Origin: Paractinoplanes ferrugineus | GTDB lineage: Bacteria; Actinomycetota; Actinomycetes; Mycobacteriales; Micromonosporaceae | Length of the DNA: 64,000 nucleotides | Assembly (NCBI RefSeq): GCF_016862195.1 | Contig: NZ_BOMM01000029.1 | Location: forward strand, 124,001 to 188,000 | Direction: 5' to 3' | Part shown: one piece after another, positions 39,441-48,771 of the stretch | Numbering within the stretch: the stretch's first letter is position 1 | Layout of the letters: each line of letters starts with the position of its first letter | The notes under the pieces: model-generated | Databases searched by the model: none | Told to the model about the DNA's origin: nothing | Seen by the model: the letters and a program-made list of their open reading frames with translations, nothing else | Made by a program: the position numbers and the translations under genes

Positions 39441-40037
39441 ATGATCGCCGACGGCGTAGTGGACACCGTCGCGTTGTCGATGTTGTGGGATGCCCGGTGG
39501 CCGGGCTGCGCAAAGCTGCCCTATGCGATCAGAGCCGTCGGCGACCGCTGGATACGGTTTCACACGCTGCCCGGCTCCAAGCGTTACCCCGAATCCGACG
39601 CCGAGTACGAGATGGTCCTCGCCCGGTACAACATCGTCCTCGGCGAGTTGGTGACCGGCGCAACGGTGCTCGTTGCCACTGCCGGCTACTCCGACTCTTC
39701 GCAGCCATCGGAGCCATCCCGGTCACCCGAGACCCTGGCCGTACATCCACATGCGGTGTATTGGACGAGCGCCTGCATCGACGACGAGCCGGGATCAGCG
39801 AGTTGGCTGCACCTGTACGTCAGCCGATTGACCTGGTCGGCAGGGTGCCTGGATCCGTTGCTGCGCCGGGTCGCTGACGATGTGATCGCCAACGTGCTGG
39901 TGGCGGACACCGACTTGCGATGGCTGTATCACCCCTACGACGGGGGCATGGACGTGATGCTGTCCTGCACGGCCGAGCGCGACGCACTCAGGGACCGGCA
40001 TCAGGACTGGTTGTCGAAGCACCCGGGCGGCTTGTGA
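39441..40037 (+). CDS. DUF3885-like protein
   Basis: 198 residues, ATG 39441 with a GAGAGGAG site. The pattern matches DUF3885/immunity-like proteins: PYAIRAVGDRWIRFHTLPGS, SDAEYEMVLARYNIVLGEL, and the diagnostic end DLRWLYHPYDGGMDVML ... DRHQDWLSKHPGG. Family members often sit near polymorphic toxins and are presumed immunity proteins, but no toxin is next to it here. Cytosolic. Confidence 0.65.
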   Translation: MIADGVVDTVALSMLWDARWPGCAKLPYAIRAVGDRWIRFHTLPGSKRYPESDAEYEMVLARYNIVLGELVTGATVLVATAGYSDSSQPSEPSRSPETLAVHPHAVYWTSACIDDEPGSASWLHLYVSRLTWSAGCLDPLLRRVADDVIANVLVADTDLRWLYHPYDGGMDVMLSCTAERDALRDRHQDWLSKHPGGL

Positions 40038-40301
40038 CTCGCCCTCGAAGCGTCATCGTCGACCCACCCGATGAGTACGGCCGCCGGTGGCACCCCGATC
40101 CGGCACGTCGCGTCCGGGGTCGATGGTGCTCAGCGGAGGTCGGGCCACAACCGCGTCGGGCTTGACGCCGCTGCCGAGGATGCGAGCGACCGTCGGGGGC
40201 GCCGGTGGAGTGGAAGTAGTCGGATACACCGATGATCGCGCGTGGGTCGACGTCCAGCCCCCGTGACCGGCGGGCGTCCGGAAGCCCTGGAACCGCAGCG
40301 A
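40038..40301. other. Intergenic stretch without an intact gene
   Basis: A minus-strand frame near 40190-40270 (GLDVDPRAIIGVSDYFHSTG) looks protein-like but has no full start-to-stop gene, and a plus-strand frame at 40050-40160 (VDPPDEYGRRWHPDPARRVR) is likewise partial. Probably gene debris between convergent genes. Confidence 0.35.
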
Positions 40302-40331
40302 CCGGCCCGCCCCGATCCACGGGTGGGCCGG
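40302..40331. terminator. Terminator between convergent genes
   Basis: 11-bp stem with one G-T wobble, CCGGCCCGCCC / GGGTGGGCCGG, loop CGATCCAC. It sits 16 bp beyond the stop of the minus-strand esterase gene. Confidence 0.6.
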
Positions 40332-40346
40332 CCGCGTGGCCCGAGG

Positions 40347-42848
40347 TCAGTCGATGGTCAGCGCAATGGCGTGAACCGAGCTACCCAGGTCGATCTGCAA
40401 CTCGTAGGCACCGCGGGCGAGCCCCCCGGTGTCCCAGCCGAAGACGTACTCGGCCTTGCCGGCGCTGTAGCGCGCGGTGTTGTCCGCATGCTTCTGAACG
40501 GGCTTGGCCGGCACCCGGGCACCGGTCACACCGTCCTTCTTCTTCGCCAGGTAGAGACGCGGCCGCGCATCGGTGACGGTCTTGCCGGCCACGTCGGTCA
40601 GGGTGAACTTGACCGGCACGGCGCGTCCGGCTCCGACGACGTCGGAGCCGTCGCCGGCCAGTGGCGGCCGCACCCCGCCGAAGCGGTACTCAGGCGTGAA
40701 GAGCCGCGGTACGAAGTCGATCAGGTCCGCCATCCAGATGTCGAAGCCATGCGGTCCGACCCACGTGCCGGCGTACTCGTAGTGGATGCCCTGGGAGGTC
40801 AGCCACTGCATCGCGCTCTGGGTGATCGTGTACGTGAAGTCGACGTCACCGGAGTAGAACCGGGCCAGCTTGGTGCTTTCGTTGACCGCCTGGACGTCGA
40901 CGGTGGGGTTGGACAGCAGGCCCCCCGAAAAGGCGCCGATGTAGGCGAACTCGCCCGGGTGGTTGAGCCAGGTGCCGAGGGTGTTGATGGCTCCCCACGA
41001 CAGACCGGCGAGCGCCTGCTCATCCGAATCGGTCGAGATGTTGTACTTCTCCGCCGCGGTCGGCATCACGTGCTGGCTGAGGTCGGTCCAGAAGTCGACG
41101 CCGTTCTGGTCGGGCATGACCACGACCATCGGCTCCATCGCCCCGTGGAGGGAGAGGTTGTCGAAAATCTGCTTGGCCCGCCCGGTCTCGAGCCAGCTGC
41201 CGTAGTTCTGGCCCCCGCCGTGGTACAGGTACAGCACCGGGTAGGAGGCTTGGCGGTCAGGTTCGTAGCCTGGCGGCGTCCAGACGTACGCGTAGCGCTC
41301 TGCGCCCTGGCCTGCGTCGTACGTCATCAGCGAGACCGTGCCGCCCCGGCCTTCGGGGACGTCGGCGAGCATCGCGTCGGTCTTTCCCGGCACGAAGAGC
41401 TGTGACTCCATCACGTGGGTGTTGACGGTGTCGGCCGGGTCTTTCTTGTCGACGCCGTCGACCACGTACCGGTAGTAGTAATAGCCGTCGAGCGGTCCGA
41501 CAGTGCTCCGCCAGCGACCGTCGGGCTGCTTGGCCATCGGGATCCGGAACCACTGGCCGTTCGGGGCCCAGTTGCCCCAGATCGTGACGTCCTTGGCGCC
41601 GGCCCACTGGACGCCGGTCTCGAACGTGACGATGCCGTGCGGGTCGACGTACGGGGTCGTGATCGATCCGGCCGCAGGGGCCTTGTACGGCCGGGTCAGC
41701 GGGCGGTGTCCCGCGCTGGCACCGTGACCGGCGCCCTTCTGCCCGAAGAGCCGGGCGGCGAAGTCTCGCAGGTTCTCCCGCCACGCGTCCCAGGTGCCGC
41801 CGTCGTCGGGGTTGACGCCATCGAACTCGAAATCCACTCCGGACCTCTTCAGGTCCACCAGCAGGTCGTAGTTGTCGTTGTACGACGGGTCAAGGGTGTT
41901 GCCCACGTACGTCCGCAGCAGTTCGGTGCCCTTGTTGATCGCCTTGGCCTCCGCCTTGGTGATCGAGCCGGCGGCGGATCCGGCGAAGGAGCCGACGTAG
42001 GTGAATACACCGGGATCGTCGCGGAGGATGCTGATCGCCTGCTCGGCACCGGTGCCGACACCGGCCAGCGCCTGGCTGCGGGGCCGGGACGAGATGTGGT
42101 AGCCGGCCCGCGCTGCCGGGACGATGGCGTCGAGCAGCTCGGCGCGGGGGTCGGCGGAATTGGCGTCAGCCATCACGACCACCATCGGCCTGGCGTCCCG
42201 GCCGGTGACCAGGTTGTCGAGGATCTGCTTCGCCCGGCCGAGTTCCACCCACTCACGAGCGGTCTGACCCTTACTGCTCAGCAGGTACAGGACCGGGTAC
42301 GCCTCGGCCCGGGCGGCGTCGTAGCCGGGCGGCGTCCACACCACAGCGGTACGGTTCTCCCCCGCCGCCGCGCTTCTGTAGGACAGCTCCTCCACCGTCC
42401 CGCCCGCAGCGATGTCGTCCATCCACGCGACCGACTCCCCCGGCACGAAGAAGGTGTTCCAGTTCGGCTTCGACGTCACCGCCACCGGGCTTCCCGGCTG
42501 GCGGAAGGACACCTTCGACCGGTCCGGCATGGTCGCGGTGTACTGGTAGTAGTACAGCCCGGGCTCGAGCGGACCGACGTTCGCGGCGTAGTCCGAGCCA
42601 CTCGGGTCGAGCGCGAGCGCCGACCAGGTGCCGCTCGGGCCGATGTTCGCCTCCAGTTCGAGCGTTGCCGGCGTTCCGCCGACGATGCTGCTGACCTGCG
42701 ACTGCGGCACCTTGAAATAGTGATAGACGTCGTCGTTGGAATGCCATGTGTCGGTCGCGGCAGCCGCCGGGGCGGCCGCGATGGCTGACACCGCCAAAGC
42801 CGCGGCGGCGACCAGGCTGGTCATTCGGAAGCCACTGCTGTGTGACAT
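40347..42848 (-). CDS. Secreted two-module esterase, first module catalytically degenerate
   Basis: 833 residues with a Sec signal (SLVAAAALAVSAIAAAPAAA). Module 1 (35-365) and module 2 (400-710) each contain an early-Ig-like fold and an enterochelin/feruloyl-type (CE1-like) esterase (VWTPPGYD / VWTPPGYEPD). Module 2 has nucleophile Ser617 in GLSWG and His700 in GPHGFDIW. The matching positions in module 1 are Gly265 (GVGTG) and Gly351 (GGTWDAW), so module 1 cannot use the usual triad. A PxKF-like beta domain with VGAGRAVPVKFTL follows. Likely deacylates an extracellular polymer or ester; substrate unknown. Confidence 0.88.
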   Translation of the reverse strand: MSHSSGFRMTSLVAAAALAVSAIAAAPAAAATDTWHSNDDVYHYFKVPQSQVSSIVGGTPATLELEANIGPSGTWSALALDPSGSDYAANVGPLEPGLYYYQYTATMPDRSKVSFRQPGSPVAVTSKPNWNTFFVPGESVAWMDDIAAGGTVEELSYRSAAAGENRTAVVWTPPGYDAARAEAYPVLYLLSSKGQTAREWVELGRAKQILDNLVTGRDARPMVVVMADANSADPRAELLDAIVPAARAGYHISSRPRSQALAGVGTGAEQAISILRDDPGVFTYVGSFAGSAAGSITKAEAKAINKGTELLRTYVGNTLDPSYNDNYDLLVDLKRSGVDFEFDGVNPDDGGTWDAWRENLRDFAARLFGQKGAGHGASAGHRPLTRPYKAPAAGSITTPYVDPHGIVTFETGVQWAGAKDVTIWGNWAPNGQWFRIPMAKQPDGRWRSTVGPLDGYYYYRYVVDGVDKKDPADTVNTHVMESQLFVPGKTDAMLADVPEGRGGTVSLMTYDAGQGAERYAYVWTPPGYEPDRQASYPVLYLYHGGGQNYGSWLETGRAKQIFDNLSLHGAMEPMVVVMPDQNGVDFWTDLSQHVMPTAAEKYNISTDSDEQALAGLSWGAINTLGTWLNHPGEFAYIGAFSGGLLSNPTVDVQAVNESTKLARFYSGDVDFTYTITQSAMQWLTSQGIHYEYAGTWVGPHGFDIWMADLIDFVPRLFTPEYRFGGVRPPLAGDGSDVVGAGRAVPVKFTLTDVAGKTVTDARPRLYLAKKKDGVTGARVPAKPVQKHADNTARYSAGKAEYVFGWDTGGLARGAYELQIDLGSSVHAIALTID

Positions 42849-43111
42849 CGCGTCGCTGCTCCTCTCAGAGCATCAAGGCCTCCCGCAACGCAGGCACGCG
42901 CCTCACCATCGAGATCAGCCACCGAGACGTTCTTGACAGCCGCGCCAGCGCGCATTCATGTTCGTCAATACATTTCCTACACCGGCGCCGAGCGGATGAC
43001 AAGCTCCCGCGCATCGGGTCCGTCGGGTCACGGAGAAACCTCAACCGCAGCGCATTCCGCATGCTGACACACCGCATCCTGAATCACCTCCAGCATGTAA
43101 CGTGCATTGAC

Positions 43112-44131
43112 ATGAGTCGATCTGTTTCGCGCGTGTCCGCGATCCTGACCGCACTGGTGGCCGGACTGGCGACGATCATGCTCACTCCGGGACCCGCCCA
43201 GGCCGCGACCGCCGCGTTCCTGACGGAGAGCGCCTGGGCCACCGGCTATGTGGGCAGGATGACGGTGACCAACGACGGCGCGGACCGCATGGCGGCTTGG
43301 CGGGTGGAGTTCGACCTGCCGGACGGCACCACGCTCGACCACAGCTGGAACGCCGTGGTGACCCGGATCGGTACGCACTACGTCATCACCGGCGCCTCGT
43401 GGAACGCGAGTCTCGACCCGGGCGGGTCGACGTCCTTCGGCTGGATCGCTTCCGGTACCGGCGTGCCGCAGTCGTGCCTGCTCAACGGCGGGTCGTGTGC
43501 CGGCGGTCCAACCGTCCGCGACGCCCGGCCGCCCAGCACACCGGCCAACTTCCGCAGCGAAACGCAGGGCAGCACCTTCACCCTGCGCTGGGATGCGTCG
43601 ACTGACGACACCGGCGTCGTCGGTTACGAGATCTCCACCGGCACCGGCTCGGGCCCGATCGCCACGGTGACCACCACCAGCCACAGCATGTCGATACCAC
43701 CGCCGATGGCGATGACCTTCGGAGTACGGGCGATCGACGCGGCCGGCAACCGTTCCCCGTTCGCGACCCTGGGCCTGGGCACCCCACCGGACGTCACCCC
43801 ACCCGGCCCGGCGACGAACCTCAGACTCGTCAGCCCGAGCGGCGGCTATTTCACCGCCCAGTGGGATGCTCCCCGGGACGACCAGTTCGTCGCCGGCTAC
43901 GAGATCGCGGTGGACGGCGCGGTCGTCAGTCGGGTCGGCGGCACCACGGCACCGGTGCGGCTCGGCTTCGGGACATACTTCGTCAGCGTTCGCGCCTTCG
44001 ACGGCGCCGGCAACCTCTCCCCTTCGACGCAGATCATGATCTCGATCGACCCGGGTCCCAGCTCCTCGGCCAGCTCCAAAGCCGCACCCCATGCGGGACC
44101 GACATCCTCCGTGAACACGGCGTCGAGGTGA
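43112..44131 (+). CDS. Secreted CBM2 and FN3 protein
   Basis: 339 residues with a signal peptide (ILTALVAGLATIMLTPGPAQ). A CBM2-like module covers about 32-130 (AWRVEFDLPDGTTLDHSWNA; GGSTSFGWIASGTG) and binds cellulose or chitin through surface Trp. Two FN3 domains (about 145-235 and 240-325; PSTPANFRSE, PPGPATNLRL) end in a Ser/Pro-rich tail. No catalytic domain is present, so it acts as an adhesin or accessory to other hydrolases. ATG 43112 lacks a strong ribosome site. Confidence 0.85.
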   Translation: MSRSVSRVSAILTALVAGLATIMLTPGPAQAATAAFLTESAWATGYVGRMTVTNDGADRMAAWRVEFDLPDGTTLDHSWNAVVTRIGTHYVITGASWNASLDPGGSTSFGWIASGTGVPQSCLLNGGSCAGGPTVRDARPPSTPANFRSETQGSTFTLRWDASTDDTGVVGYEISTGTGSGPIATVTTTSHSMSIPPPMAMTFGVRAIDAAGNRSPFATLGLGTPPDVTPPGPATNLRLVSPSGGYFTAQWDAPRDDQFVAGYEIAVDGAVVSRVGGTTAPVRLGFGTYFVSVRAFDGAGNLSPSTQIMISIDPGPSSSASSKAAPHAGPTSSVNTASR

Positions 44132-44282
44132 CCGGCGGGTAGCTTTCTCATCGACTGCCCACCGCTGGTTGGTGTGGCTCAGATGTGGCATGCGTGCCGC
44201 CGGTCACCGTGGCGCGGAGAGGCTCCAGGGCGCTGCCCTCCTCGCCGGATTCAGTCCTGGTTCGATCGAGGAAGAGGCAGGC

Positions 44283-44456
44283 ATGGGGCAGGTCATCATC
44301 GGTATGGATCCGCACAAGCGGTCCACGACCATCGAGATCATCAACGACGGCGAGAAAGTACTGATCAAGCAGATGCTGGCCGCTGCCCTTCCAGCATCGG
44401 TGGTCCGCCAGATTCACGCCTTGTCTGCGGCCGATCCGGATGCCGCGAGTTCGTGA
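44283..44456 (+). pseudogene. IS110-family transposase, N-terminal stub
   Basis: The first 25 residues (VIIGMDPHKRSTTIEIINDG then EKVL) match the DEDD-transposase N-terminus of IS110 elements. After that the frame (AALPASVVRQIHALSAADP) no longer resembles the family and stops after 57 codons. The rest of the element, including the Ser-rich C-terminal domain, is gone. The stub has a plausible upstream IS flank (44160-44280). Confidence 0.7.
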
Positions 44457-44469
44457 GTCGATGTGTTGC

Positions 44470-44901
44470 CTAGCTTTTGGGCATATTCTCCATGCAGGCT
44501 GCGACCTTCTTGGAGGTGCGTTCGACGGTCACCTCGCCGGCGACGATGATCCGACAGATTGCTTCGTCATCGTCGGTGGTCATGACCAGTAGCGTCTTTG
44601 ACATCTCGGCCTGGTCGTCCGTCGCGGGCAGCGAGATCGACCACGGGGTCTTTGCCTCGGCGACTTGATGACGCTCGTCACTCCCGACGTACCAGTTGAT
44701 CAGCGGCGCCTTGCCGCTCCTCGTCTCTGCCTCGAACCGGATGCCCCGGTTGTCATCCGCTTTGTTCCGGCCCACGGCGATGGCTGCTACCACCCCGGCC
44801 GATGCGAACAGCGCCAGACCCGCCGCGAGGTAGACCGCTCGGCGGGCTCGCCGCGGCCGAGGCGCAATCAGGGAAGGTTCGGCGCCGCCGAGATCTGGCA
44901 T
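44470..44901 (-). CDS. MmpS-like membrane-anchored protein
   Basis: 143 residues. A basic region (PRPRRARRAVYL) precedes one TM helix (AAGLALFASAGVVAAIAVG). The extracytoplasmic domain has INWYVGSDERHQVAEAKTPW and ICRIIVAGEVTVERTSKKVA then AC, the motif pattern of MmpS accessory proteins and their actinomycete relatives. MmpS proteins help MmpL transporters in mycobacteria; no MmpL gene is here. ATG 44901 is preferred over an upstream in-frame start. Confidence 0.7.
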   Translation of the reverse strand: MPDLGGAEPSLIAPRPRRARRAVYLAAGLALFASAGVVAAIAVGRNKADDNRGIRFEAETRSGKAPLINWYVGSDERHQVAEAKTPWSISLPATDDQAEMSKTLLVMTTDDDEAICRIIVAGEVTVERTSKKVAACMENMPKS

Positions 44902-45196
44902 CGGCGCAGCATAGAGCATCGCCGATCGCTTCCCACTTGGGGGCGGATCACGAATAGGGCCAATGTCAGTGAAGCCAGCGAACGGATCGGCGCGGCGAGC
45001 TCATCCTTCTCCCGACAGCGGCAGCGACATCGCCGCCCGGGAACAGCACACAGTGTTCAATTGCGCTGTTCCCGGCACGACCACGCATCGGTCCCGGCCG
45101 TCTTGAGTCACACACCGCGGAGGTCCCCAACGAGCCGTCACGCACGGACGGCGGCTACTTGTGGATGCGGAACCGCAAGTATGGCCGCGGGTGCCC
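44902..45196. other. Gene-free stretch
   Basis: 295 bp between two minus-strand genes. Only short, overlapping frames without family resemblance were seen. Base composition is slightly less GC-rich than neighbours, as in other accessory gaps here. Confidence 0.5.
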
Positions 45197-45886
45197 CTAT
45201 CGAAGGGGTTCGTCGATGAGCCAGGTCGTCACGACGGTCGGCACAGGGCTCATGCCACGTCCGTCAGCCGCCAGTCGTGCTTCGAAGCCGTTGATGCACA
45301 CGAGTCGCTCATCATCGCTCCACCACCCCACCGAGAATCCGCTCGCCGAGTTCACCGGCCGTAGGCCCGGATGACGAGCACGGAGAGCGGTCAGGTGGGC
45401 ATTGGCATCCGATGGCATCTCCGCGGACAGGAGCCGTTGCTGGCGGGCGTGATGGAGTAGGGCATCACACTCCAGAAAGTGATCAAGCGAGGGAAAAGCC
45501 GGCACATCCACGTGCAGGAAGCCGAACCACACCGCTTCGTCGGGCCGCACAAATCCACTGCGACAACCGTCGGGCGTGGCGTCCATGACGGCGTACTCAA
45601 AGACAACCTGCCCTGTATCGCGATCCACCTCGAACGCGGGCTCGAACACGATCTCGGCTCCGCGGAAGTGGCTGAAGTAGGTCAACCCCGAATATCGATG
45701 CTGGATACGCCGGAAGGTGGCCAGGACGCTCTCGTCGCCGTATCCGAGCACCGACCGCATCACAGCCCGGCACTCGTCATCACTCGGTCCTGGCTCAACA
45801 GGCAGTACCCGCGCGTGCGCAGTCAAGAAATCCTGCGCACGCGCGCCCAGCGGCGAAGGGTAGACAAGGACGTGCGCGTGCGACAT
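45197..45886 (-). CDS. Hypothetical protein
   Basis: 229 residues, ATG 45886 preceded by GGAG at a good distance; a GTG at 45904 is in frame. The sequence is a mixed alpha/beta protein (VLVYPSPLGARAQDFLTAHA; IVFEPAFEVDRDTGQVVFEY; DEAVWFGFLHVDVPAFPSLD; VGWWSDDERLVCINGFEARL). No recognised family; overall feel is like an immunity or small-effector-neighbour protein. It lies alone between two gaps. Confidence 0.55.
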   Translation of the reverse strand: MSHAHVLVYPSPLGARAQDFLTAHARVLPVEPGPSDDECRAVMRSVLGYGDESVLATFRRIQHRYSGLTYFSHFRGAEIVFEPAFEVDRDTGQVVFEYAVMDATPDGCRSGFVRPDEAVWFGFLHVDVPAFPSLDHFLECDALLHHARQQRLLSAEMPSDANAHLTALRARHPGLRPVNSASGFSVGWWSDDERLVCINGFEARLAADGRGMSPVPTVVTTWLIDEPLR

Positions 45887-46083
45887 CAGCCCATTCTCCG
45901 ACACGGTGAGGCATGCGCGACCATTAGCTCAAGTTCGCTTCTCGGCAAAGTCGGATGCCGACGCGACCACGTCCGGCTCCGGCGCGTGACGTGGTCGGCG
46001 ACGGCCGGCGCGCCCGCACTGCGGCAGTTGAGGACCTCGGCGCGAAATCCGGTAACGTACTTACGATCGATCGCAGGATTCAG

Positions 46084-46109
46084 CTGAGACGGTTATCAGC
46101 TCGTCTCAG
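46084..46109. promoter_or_regulatory. Inverted repeat upstream of the multi-TM protein gene
   Basis: Perfect 8-bp arms CTGAGACG / CGTCTCAG with a 10-bp spacer, ending 26 bp before the start at 46136. Probable operator or leader hairpin; no partner regulator identified. Confidence 0.4.
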
Positions 46110-46135
46110 GTCCGCAACAGCCATAGACGCGGATT

Positions 46136-47221
46136 ATGCGACGCATGACCACTGGCCCACCAAAGGTGCGCTACCCAACCGACTCCCGACTATCCGGATC
46201 AGGTTCGATGCGCGGGCGGTTCAACGGGCCGACCCTGATCGGCTACGCAGCCTTTCTCGCGCTTCTGCTGTACGGGCTCGCCCACGTTTACTGGGCGTCC
46301 GGCGGGGGCGGCTTCCCGTTCGGCGCCGACGACGCCAACCCGGAGTATTCGGCCTTCCAGCACGTCGGCCGGGGGCAGCTGGCGCCGTGGATCGCGGTCT
46401 GGTTCCTAGGCAGTGCAGCGGTCGCGTTCCTCATGGCGCTACCGCGCCGGCGGCGGATTCCCACCGGGGTGCTGGTCGGCCCCTCGGTGTTGTCGGCGGC
46501 CGTGGTGTTCTTCACGCTGGCCGACTTTCGGATCCTCGGCAACCTCGCCTACGTCTTCATGCTGAGGTTCGGCGCGATCAACTGGACCGTGATCAACCAG
46601 CTGTTCGCGGTGGCATCGGTCGGCCTCATGGTCGCGTCGGCGGTCATCTACCAGCGCCGCACGTCCGGCGCGTGCACCCGCTGCGGGCGGTCCGATTCCG
46701 ACGCCGGCTGGACCTCGCGGGAGTCCGCCGCCCGCTGGGGCAAGAAAGCCGCGTACACGGCCGTCGTCGTCCCGTTGATCTACGCCAGCACCCGGTGGGC
46801 CTGGGCGCTGGGCTTCCCGCTCGGCATCTCCGACCAGCTGTGGCAGGAGGGGAAGAAGGACCACCTGTGGATCCTCGGCGCTGCGCTGGCCACCATGGGA
46901 GCGCTCGGCTCGCTGCTCACTCTGGGCCTGGTGCAGCGCTGGGGTGAGATCTTCCCCCGGTGGATGGTAGGCCTGCGGGGCCGGCGGGTACCGCTGCTGC
47001 TCGCCATCATCCCGGCCGTCCTGGTGTCCATCATGGTGACGATCGCCGGGGTCATGTACATCCGCCTGCACTTCCAGGGGGCCTTCGACAACGAGAAGGA
47101 CGACTGGGGAGCCACCGTCCCGGAGACGATCTGGCCGGTGTGGGGCCTCGCCCTGGCAGCCGCCACGCTCGCCTACTACTTCCGGCGCCGCGGCATCTGC
47201 AAGCGATGCGGCCGCGGCTGA
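46136..47221 (+). CDS. Multi-TM protein with two CxxC motifs
   Basis: 361 residues with seven or eight TM helices (LIGYAAFLALLLYGLAHVYW at the start; LLLAIIPAVLVSIMVTIAGV near the end). Two zinc-ribbon-like motifs lie in cytosolic loops, CTRCGRSD near 180 and CKRCGRG at the C-terminus. The pattern fits an actinomycete family of unknown function. ATG 46136 or ATG 46145 (MTTGPPK) could be used. Gene stands alone. Confidence 0.75.
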   Translation: MRRMTTGPPKVRYPTDSRLSGSGSMRGRFNGPTLIGYAAFLALLLYGLAHVYWASGGGGFPFGADDANPEYSAFQHVGRGQLAPWIAVWFLGSAAVAFLMALPRRRRIPTGVLVGPSVLSAAVVFFTLADFRILGNLAYVFMLRFGAINWTVINQLFAVASVGLMVASAVIYQRRTSGACTRCGRSDSDAGWTSRESAARWGKKAAYTAVVVPLIYASTRWAWALGFPLGISDQLWQEGKKDHLWILGAALATMGALGSLLTLGLVQRWGEIFPRWMVGLRGRRVPLLLAIIPAVLVSIMVTIAGVMYIRLHFQGAFDNEKDDWGATVPETIWPVWGLALAAATLAYYFRRRGICKRCGRG

Positions 47222-47607
47222 GAAGCGGAAGTCCCGACACCAGACCCGCTGGTTCCGGTCCTTTCGCCTCTCCAGTACATAGAGAAACTTCGAGATCAGA
47301 CATCCGCTTCTCGGCAGATCCGCGCACCCGCGCCCGAGTGGTTTCATGATCGCTTGTACGCACCGTGAGTGGGCACCCGGCGAACCATCGGCGCCATCCA
47401 CCGGGCAAGATCCGCCACTGGTGCCGGCTCTCACGAACACCGCGGCGACCGGTGTCAGCAGAGTGGTGCTGAAAGTCGCGAACGTCTAGCGCCCAATCTC
47501 GCGAACGAAGCCATGCCGCAGGAGCCTGATCCCGATCTGGCTCAGTATCGGCAGAACCCGACACTCGCGCTCGAAGTTGTGGGGCTGGCGTGAGCAGTGC
47601 CTACGCC
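47222..47607. other. 386-bp gap without supportable gene
   Basis: Short frames in both directions lack family features. A plus-strand frame at 47369-47593 has a loosely protein-like end (PDPDLAQYRQNPTLALEVVG) but no convincing start. It is likely gene debris between the multi-TM gene and TetR. Confidence 0.4.
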
Positions 47608-48201
47608 TCATGTCGAGCGATCCTGCACGCCGAAATGGCTGAGGGCGTCCTCGACGACGCGCCGGACGAACGCGACGTCCAGCGGCTCGCGGGAGAACCA
47701 GCGACGGTAGAACAGCGGGCCGGCGACGACGGCGCCGACGTCGGCCGGTCCACGGTCCGCGGCGAGCTCGCCCCGGGCCTGCGCCCGTTCGGTCACGACA
47801 CCGAACGGAGCCATCAACCGGGCATGCAGACGCGCATGGAGCTCGGCCAGCTCGGGCTCACGTTCGGCGGCATCCACGATGGAGGGCAGGACCGCCGCCC
47901 AGCGGGCGCTGCGCAGCTGCTCGGCCAACTCCTCGACCAAGGCGGCGAGATCTGCGCCGAAGCTACCGGTGTCGGGAACCGGTGGCGCCGACCCGATGGT
48001 CGAGCATGCCTCGACCAGCAGCGCGGCCCGCGACGGCCAGTGCCGGTAGATCGTCGTCTTGGATACGCCGGAACGCCGCGACACCTCGTCGATACTGACG
48101 CCGCCGATCCCACCGGCCGACAACAGCTCGTACGTCTGGGCGAGCACCGCCGCCTTTGACCGCTGGACTCGGGCGTCGACGACGTCCCCGGATCGGGCCA
48201 C
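47608..48201 (-). CDS. TetR family transcriptional regulator
   Basis: 197 residues, GTG start. HTH: AQTYELLSAGGIGGVSIDEV, then RSGVSKTTIYRHWPSRAALL. C-terminal TetR_C11/16-like helices with LVEELAEQLRSARWAAVL. Divergent from a VOC gene; a perfect 29-bp palindrome in the gap (48232-48260) is the expected operator. Likely drug/electrophile responsive. Confidence 0.92.
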   Translation of the reverse strand: MARSGDVVDARVQRSKAAVLAQTYELLSAGGIGGVSIDEVSRRSGVSKTTIYRHWPSRAALLVEACSTIGSAPPVPDTGSFGADLAALVEELAEQLRSARWAAVLPSIVDAAEREPELAELHARLHARLMAPFGVVTERAQARGELAADRGPADVGAVVAGPLFYRRWFSREPLDVAFVRRVVEDALSHFGVQDRST

Positions 48202-48231
48202 GTTGCGCTCTCCCTGATCTCTTCACCGACT

Positions 48232-48260
48232 AAACAGTACGGTACTGTACCGTACTGTTT
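48232..48260. promoter_or_regulatory. Perfect 29-bp palindrome, TetR operator
   Basis: 14-bp arms AAACAGTACGGTAC and GTACCGTACTGTTT around one T. Every base pairs. It lies between the divergent TetR (start 48201) and VOC (start 48309) genes. Confidence 0.8.
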
Positions 48261-48308
48261 CGTGGAGCCGGGTCGCCCCGGGCCACCGAGAACATCTGGG
48301 AGAACGAC

Positions 48309-48686
48309 ATGAAGCTCGCCTCGGTCCGCCTCGTCACCGACGACCTGCCCGCCCTGACCGCCTTCTACGCCGCGCTCACGAACACCGAACCGGTGACCCC
48401 GTTCGGGCCCGACGACTACGCCGAACTGCACCCCAAGGGCAGCATCATCGCGCTGGCCACCGCCGCCGCGGTGCAGCGTTACAACAACGGCGCGGCCGAC
48501 GCCGCCGCCAACCGGTCCGCGATCCTCGAATTCGAGGTCGACGACGTCGACGCCGAACGCGCCCGCCTGAGCGAGCAGGTCACCGACTGGGTGCAGGAAC
48601 CCACCACCCAGCCGTGGGGCTACCGCTCGATGCTGTTGCGCGACCCCGACGGCAACCTCCTCAACCTCTACTCCACCGGCCACTGA
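48309..48686 (+). CDS. VOC family protein
   Basis: 125 residues. Opens MKLASVRLVTDDLPALTAFY, then ILEFEVDDVDAERARL, and ends SMLLRDPDGNLLNLYST with the second-module metal ligand Glu replaced by the N-L-L-N-L-Y region. Glyoxalase/fosfomycin-resistance-like fold; the exact reaction unknown. TetR and the palindrome control it as a one-gene unit. Confidence 0.88.
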   Translation: MKLASVRLVTDDLPALTAFYAALTNTEPVTPFGPDDYAELHPKGSIIALATAAAVQRYNNGAADAAANRSAILEFEVDDVDAERARLSEQVTDWVQEPTTQPWGYRSMLLRDPDGNLLNLYSTGH

Positions 48687-48771
48687 GACGGTGCGGCAGT
48701 CCGGTCGCCGTTCGCGTCGCTGGTCAAGGGGCACCCGTGAGCAGGGCAAGGGCGCTCTGGTGACCACCGAC

